Assembly: GCF_006265095.1 (NCBI RefSeq)
Contig: NZ_VCNK01000021.1
Coordinates: 119,583-183,582 of the forward strand
Direction of reading: 5' to 3'
DNA length: 64,000 nt
Origin: Phaeobacter sp. B1627
GTDB lineage: Bacteria > Pseudomonadota > Alphaproteobacteria > Rhodobacterales > Rhodobacteraceae
Part shown: piece by piece, positions 60,627 to 64,000 of the stretch
How the letters are laid out: each line of letters opens with the position of its first letter
Position numbering within the stretch: the first letter of the stretch is position 1
Notes under the pieces: model-generated
What the model was told of the DNA's origin: nothing
Database searches by the model: none
Seen by the model: the letters and a program-made list of their open reading frames with translations, nothing else
Made by a program: the position numbers and the translations under genes

Positions 60627-61268
60627 TCAGGCCAGCTCAAGGCTGGCCAATACTGCGTCCGGCCCGGAATAGAGCGTGCTTGCGTCCAGACCGCGGCGCG
60701 CGCCGTTGACCTCCGCAATCAGCGCGGGAACGCCTTGCATATCGAAGGCGGCCATCAGACTGCGGGCCTCTGCTGTTCGTGTACGAACCAGATCCAAGAG
60801 CGCGGCACCGGGTTCAGGAATACGCGCTGCTGCATCACGCAGGCCGAGGTCGGCCAGCACATTTGCGACAACCTCGGGTGAGGTCACATCCTTGCCATCG
60901 ACATAGCGCGCCGCCTGAATGGCCGCGAGCGCCTCGATCACGCGATCCGGAGCGGTCTCCGCCACCGCCGTGATGGCGAGCGTCGCCACGGTCGAATCCA
61001 GGGTCGCATCTGCCGCCCCCAGCACCTCGCGGCGGTAGGTCTCTGTGAACGGCTGGCCACTCAGCGCGGCGATGCGCTGATCATGTGCCCACGCCTGTGC
61101 CGCGAAGCTTTTCATCGAACGCGCTCCATGACCGGCAAACAGCCCAGTGGCCCAGGGATGCACATCGATGTCGGGGTGTCGCGCAAGCGCGGCAATGCCT
61201 GACGAGGCCCCGTAGCACCAGCCACAGAGAGGGTCGAATAGGTAGTGTAGTGTCGCTGTCGGTTTCAT
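60627..61268 (-). CDS. DsbA-family thioredoxin-like oxidoreductase, FrnE type
   Basis: The 213-residue protein carries the redox motif CGWC at residues 15-18 in LFDPLCGWCYGASS, the pattern of cytoplasmic FrnE-like DsbA proteins. Helical insertions follow (AAQAWAHDQRIAALSG) and MQGVPALIAEVNGARRGLDA contains the cis-Pro loop VPA. No signal peptide is present. The ATG at 61268 has AAGGAGA upstream and is preferred over a codon 12 residues earlier. It is divergent from the LysR-type gene, which is a likely regulator by position. The substrate of this family is often unclear (polyketide isomerase-like or redox). Confidence 0.88.
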   Translation of the reverse strand: MKPTATLHYLFDPLCGWCYGASSGIAALARHPDIDVHPWATGLFAGHGARSMKSFAAQAWAHDQRIAALSGQPFTETYRREVLGAADATLDSTVATLAITAVAETAPDRVIEALAAIQAARYVDGKDVTSPEVVANVLADLGLRDAAARIPEPGAALLDLVRTRTAEARSLMAAFDMQGVPALIAEVNGARRGLDASTLYSGPDAVLASLELA

Positions 61269-61363
61269 CTTCTGTCTCCTTGACACAAATCTAGGCGCTT
61301 CCATTGCTCTTTATAAGACAAACAATTTTGACAGACTGTATGCATTTCCTTTACAGTGATGAG

Positions 61364-62278
61364 ATGTCGAAATCACATAACCTGAACAGGCTGGCCTATT
61401 TCACAGCCGTGGTTGAAACGGGGTCTTTCACCAATGCGGCTGAACGCCTTGGTGTGACCAAAGCCGTCGTCAGCAGCCAGGTGACGCAGTTGGAGCAGGA
61501 GCTCAAAGCAACGCTTTTGGTACGCAACACGCGAAAAGTCAGCCCCACGGAGGCCGGAGCGCTGTTTTATGCCCGTTGCGCATCGATCCTGAGTGAGGCG
61601 GAAGAAGCATTCCGGGAAATGTCTCAGCTCTCGGAGCACCCGGTCGGAACCTTGCGCATGACGGCGCCGAATGACTACGGCGCGGCAATCGTCGCCCCTG
61701 TGGTCGCGGCGTTTAGACGGCAATATCCGGATTGCCGGGTGGAGCTGTATCTGGGCGATACCCATAGCGATCTTATGGCGGGTGATCTCGACCTGGCCAT
61801 TCGTGTCGGGTGGCTGCGCGACTCGACGCTGTTGGCGCGCAAAATTGGCGGGTTCCGGCAGCTTCTCGTCGGCAGCGGCACAAATTCCGCGCCGTTCGAC
61901 CATATCCGACATCCACATGATCTGTCTGCGGAGCCCTTCATTGCGAACAAGGCCCTGTCTGATCCGCTGAACTGGCCGTTTGAAAATCAGGCAGGCCAAA
62001 TCGTTTCCGTGAAACTGCACAGCGATTTATCTGTTGATAGTGCCCCCGCCATCATGGCTGCGGTGCGAGAGGGCGCAGGTCTGGCGATTTTGCCCGACTA
62101 CCTCGTGCGCGATCATCTGGCCTCAGGTGCGCTGACCCAGGTGCTGCCTGACTGGCACCTTCCGAATGGGGGCATCCATGTGGTTCTGCCCGCGTCAAAG
62201 TTTCGCGCCGCAAAAGTGTCTGCCTTTATCGACATGCTCCGTGAGGCAGAAAAAACGCGGGTCAGCGCCGGTGGCTGA
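61364..62278 (+). CDS. LysR-family transcriptional regulator
   Basis: The 304-residue regulator has an N-terminal winged helix (LNRLAYFTAVVETGSFTNAA, then GVTKAVVSSQVTQLEQEL) and a periplasmic-binding-like effector domain (PVGTLRMTAPNDYGAAIVAP and DLDLAIRVGWLRDSTLLAR). It belongs to the CrgA/DsdC-like group by its pattern. The frame is open for 20 further codons, but the ATG at 61364 begins the usual MSKSHNLNRLAYF. It is divergent from the DsbA-like gene by 95 bp, so it probably regulates the DsbA-MBL pair. Confidence 0.9.
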   Translation: MSKSHNLNRLAYFTAVVETGSFTNAAERLGVTKAVVSSQVTQLEQELKATLLVRNTRKVSPTEAGALFYARCASILSEAEEAFREMSQLSEHPVGTLRMTAPNDYGAAIVAPVVAAFRRQYPDCRVELYLGDTHSDLMAGDLDLAIRVGWLRDSTLLARKIGGFRQLLVGSGTNSAPFDHIRHPHDLSAEPFIANKALSDPLNWPFENQAGQIVSVKLHSDLSVDSAPAIMAAVREGAGLAILPDYLVRDHLASGALTQVLPDWHLPNGGIHVVLPASKFRAAKVSAFIDMLREAEKTRVSAGG

Positions 62279-62322
62279 CGCCGTGGCGCCTCCCGCGTTG
62301 GCCCCTGCGTATTCCCAAATAG

Positions 62323-62721
62323 TTACTTCGCCTTGCCCCGGTCGCTCCAGACCTTGGCGATGCGCGGCATGCTCACCTCAATCCAATCCGCGAGGCCGGC
62401 GACTTTCTCTGCGGCCTCCTGGCCCAGCTCTGTGAGACTGTATTCGACATGTGGAGGCACCACGTCGAACGCAACGCGATGGACGAACCCGTCTTCTTCC
62501 AGGTTCTGCAGGGTCTGTGCCAGCATCCGCTCACTGACGCCGCCCACGCGACGGCGCAGGGCGCTATAGCGCATGGTCTCAAGCCGGAGCGCCATAAGAA
62601 CCAGTACCCCCCACTTGCTGGTCACATGTTTCAGAACCTCCCGCGAGGGACAGGCCTGTGCCATCAGATCCCCTCGACGCAGATGGTCGGACAGAGACTG
62701 TGCGGTCAGGGGATCAGACAT
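62323..62721 (-). CDS. HxlR-family transcriptional regulator
   Basis: The 132-residue regulator has the HxlR winged-helix pattern: ACPSREVLKHVTSKWGVLVL, then RYSALRRRVGGVSERMLAQT and the wing FVHRVAFDVVPPHVEYSLTE. The Cys in ACPSREVL is the redox-sensing position of the HxlR/QorR/HypR group. The ATG at 62721 is preferred over a TTG two codons upstream. It is divergent from the NmrA/QorB-type gene, the standard arrangement of QorR-type regulators with their target. Confidence 0.92.
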   Translation of the reverse strand: MSDPLTAQSLSDHLRRGDLMAQACPSREVLKHVTSKWGVLVLMALRLETMRYSALRRRVGGVSERMLAQTLQNLEEDGFVHRVAFDVVPPHVEYSLTELGQEAAEKVAGLADWIEVSMPRIAKVWSDRGKAK

Positions 62722-62746
62722 TTTCAAAACTAACCTTTTTGTGCGT

Positions 62747-62763
62747 ACTAACTTTTAGTTAGT
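62747..62763. promoter_or_regulatory. Perfect inverted repeat in the HxlR/QorB divergent promoter, operator candidate
   Basis: ACTAACT and AGTTAGT form perfect 7-bp arms around TTT. The repeat lies 26 bp from the HxlR-type start and 49 bp from the QorB-type start, where a repressor controlling both genes would bind. Confidence 0.65.
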
Positions 62764-62811
62764 AAATCACCTAGGTGTCATCACACAACATCAATCTTAG
62801 GGAAACACGCC

Positions 62812-63657
62812 ATGACTATCGCAATCACCGGTGCCACTGGACAGCTCGGTCGCCTCGTCATCCATGATCTCATCCCCTTGGTGGGCGCGGAGAAGATTAT
62901 CGCGCTGGCACGATCGCCCGAAAAAGCCGCCGATCTGGGGGTCGCGGTTCGCGCCGCCGATTATGACGCGCCCGAAACCCTTGATGCAGCGCTTGCGGGG
63001 ATCGCGACGCTCCTGCTGATTTCAGGCAGTGAGATCGGCAAGCGGACCCCTCAGCACGCGGCGGTGATCAAGGCTGCTCAGGCCAATGGCGTGAAACATA
63101 TCGTCTACACAAGCCTGCTGCACGCGGACACATCGACACTCGGGCTGGCGGGCGAACACCGCGAAACCGAGGCGTTGCTCAAGCAGTGCGGCATCCCCTA
63201 CACAATTTTGCGCAATGGGTGGTACACCGAAAATTACACCGGGTCCCTGCCCGGCGCGGTGCAGGCCGGCGCCGTTCTGGGCGCGGCCGGGAACGGGCGT
63301 ATTTCCTCGGCGACCCGCGCCGACTATGCTGCGGCCGCGGCGGCGGTTCTGACTGGCTCCGGTTTTGAGAACACGACGATTGAGCTTGCCGGAGACGTGG
63401 CGTTCACGCTTGCGGACCTTGCCGCAGAAGCCAGCCGCCAGACGGGGAAAACCATTCCCTACAGCAATCTCCCGTCCGGTGAATTTGCCAAGGTTCTCAC
63501 CTCGATTGGTCTGCCTGATGCGCTGGCGACCATGCTTGCAGAGGCCGATGTTGAGGTCAGCAAGGGTGTTTTGTTTCACGAGGGAACCGAATTGTCCGAT
63601 CTCATCGGCCGCCCCACTACGCCTCTAAGAGACAGCGTCGCAGCAGCCTTGAAATAG
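62812..63657 (+). CDS. NmrA/SDR-type NAD(P)H:quinone oxidoreductase, QorB-like
   Basis: The 281-residue protein is a Rossmann-fold atypical SDR with N-terminal MTIAITGATGQLGRLVIHDL (GxxGxxG) and the segment HIVYTSLLHADTSTLGLAGE. The RNGWYTENYTGSLP and TIELAGDVAFTLADLA blocks match E. coli QorB (YtfG) and related quinone oxidoreductases. It would reduce quinones with NADPH as part of electrophile or redox stress defence. Control by the divergent HxlR-type repressor is likely. The ATG follows an AGGGAAACACGCC leader. Confidence 0.88.
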   Translation: MTIAITGATGQLGRLVIHDLIPLVGAEKIIALARSPEKAADLGVAVRAADYDAPETLDAALAGIATLLLISGSEIGKRTPQHAAVIKAAQANGVKHIVYTSLLHADTSTLGLAGEHRETEALLKQCGIPYTILRNGWYTENYTGSLPGAVQAGAVLGAAGNGRISSATRADYAAAAAAVLTGSGFENTTIELAGDVAFTLADLAAEASRQTGKTIPYSNLPSGEFAKVLTSIGLPDALATMLAEADVEVSKGVLFHEGTELSDLIGRPTTPLRDSVAAALK

Positions 63658-64000
63658 GCCGCGCCTGCAGGTTTTCGGGACTGTCCCGAGAACCTGCCGC
63701 GGCTGCCGCGCACATCCCCTGCCGATGCCCCTTTCGGGCGCTCGGCGGGGAATATCTCGTGTGCCAGCCGCATGGTTTCATCCAAGTCTGCAGAGGTCTT
63801 TGGGGCACTGCAGGCCTCTGCTTTGTGAGCACGGAACCACGTCGCAATTGATTGCAATGTCTCGCCGTGCCTTACGCCATGGCACCATACCGCAAGCCAC
63901 AGGCAAATGCCGCTCTTGCGCGGTGCTTTTGGCGAGGGGGAAGGGCGCAAGGATCTTGCCCGGTTTGTACGTGAGAAGGCTCTGATGATGTAACCGCCCC
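63658..64000. other. Right-edge stretch without a recognised gene
   Basis: The last 343 bp contain no gene I can support. An inverted repeat CAGGTTTTCGGGAC/GTCCCGAGAACCTG near 63667-63698 (imperfect, short loop) is a likely terminator for the QorB-type gene. Small open frames in both directions (63576-63950 minus, 63725-63985 plus) have no family features and contradict each other. Confidence 0.4.

Noticed and set aside
63576..63950. A 124-codon open frame on the minus strand at the right edge
   Set aside because: It overlaps the end of the QorB-type gene and has no recognisable domain or ribosome site. A plus-strand frame at 63725-63985 contradicts it.

Overview
The window looks like chromosomal DNA of a marine alphaproteobacterium of the Roseobacter/Rhodobacteraceae type. 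It is G+C-rich. Supporting gene content is a riboswitch-controlled gcvTHP operon, the six-gene rhizobial-type glycerol ABC transporter (glpVSTPQU order), TamA/TamB, a CioAB-type quinol oxidase and an RTX/Hint protein. No rRNA, tRNA, CRISPR array, insertion sequence or prophage was recognised. All functional names come from reading translated sequence by eye, without database searches.

Layout. 1-3.3 kb: the glycine cleavage genes gcvT-gcvH-gcvP (gcvP runs off the left edge) on the minus strand behind a tandem glycine riboswitch, divergent from a GAPDH gene. 4.4-10.3 kb: tamA-tamB. 10.4-37.4 kb: a Wzx/Wzy-type exopolysaccharide locus (three GT2 and one GT4 glycosyltransferases, a WecG/TagA-type transferase, a Wzy-like membrane protein, a Wzx flippase, a chain-length co-polymerase, a BY-kinase-like ATPase, an ExoY-type initiating sugar transferase). 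Inside it sits a seven-gene operon, 14.0-31.3 kb, with nearly every junction translationally coupled. It holds a one-module PKS (KS-AT-KR-DH-ACP-TE), a GT2, an NRPS whose order is formyltransferase, half condensation domain, adenylation domain split by a luciferase-like monooxygenase, carrier protein, then a phosphopantetheinyl transferase, two related SGNH-hydrolase-like proteins (the second fused to a glycoside-hydrolase-like region) and a second GT2.

37.7-43.5 kb: an AraC-type regulator, a degenerate DgoK-like protein, a TIGR03084-like protein, an Asp/His-rich acidic protein and an rRNA methyltransferase. 43.8-49.9 kb: the glycerol transporter, whose two ATPases appear to form one degenerate and one consensus ATP site. 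50-53.4 kb: a BlaI/M56-peptidase pair, a GntR/FCD regulator and a PfkB sugar kinase. 53.7-56.2 kb: cyanide-insensitive-type bd oxidase with a 31-residue DUF2474 miniprotein. 56.5-59.5 kb: a 1021-residue RTX/Hint protein. 59.7-63.7 kb: an MBL-fold protein without the usual metal motif, a FrnE-like DsbA protein, LysR and HxlR regulators and a QorB-like oxidoreductase.

How the genes may work together: the most unusual region is the PKS/NRPS operon within the polysaccharide locus. The PKS ends in a thioesterase, while the NRPS starts with a formyltransferase and has no terminator domain. This suggests (inference) that the NRPS loads a formylated, oxidised amino acid, probably glycine from its binding-pocket residues, and the PKS extends and releases it. 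The flanking glycosyltransferases, hydrolases and Wzx/Wzy genes raise the possibility that the product is glycosylated or attached to the exported polysaccharide.
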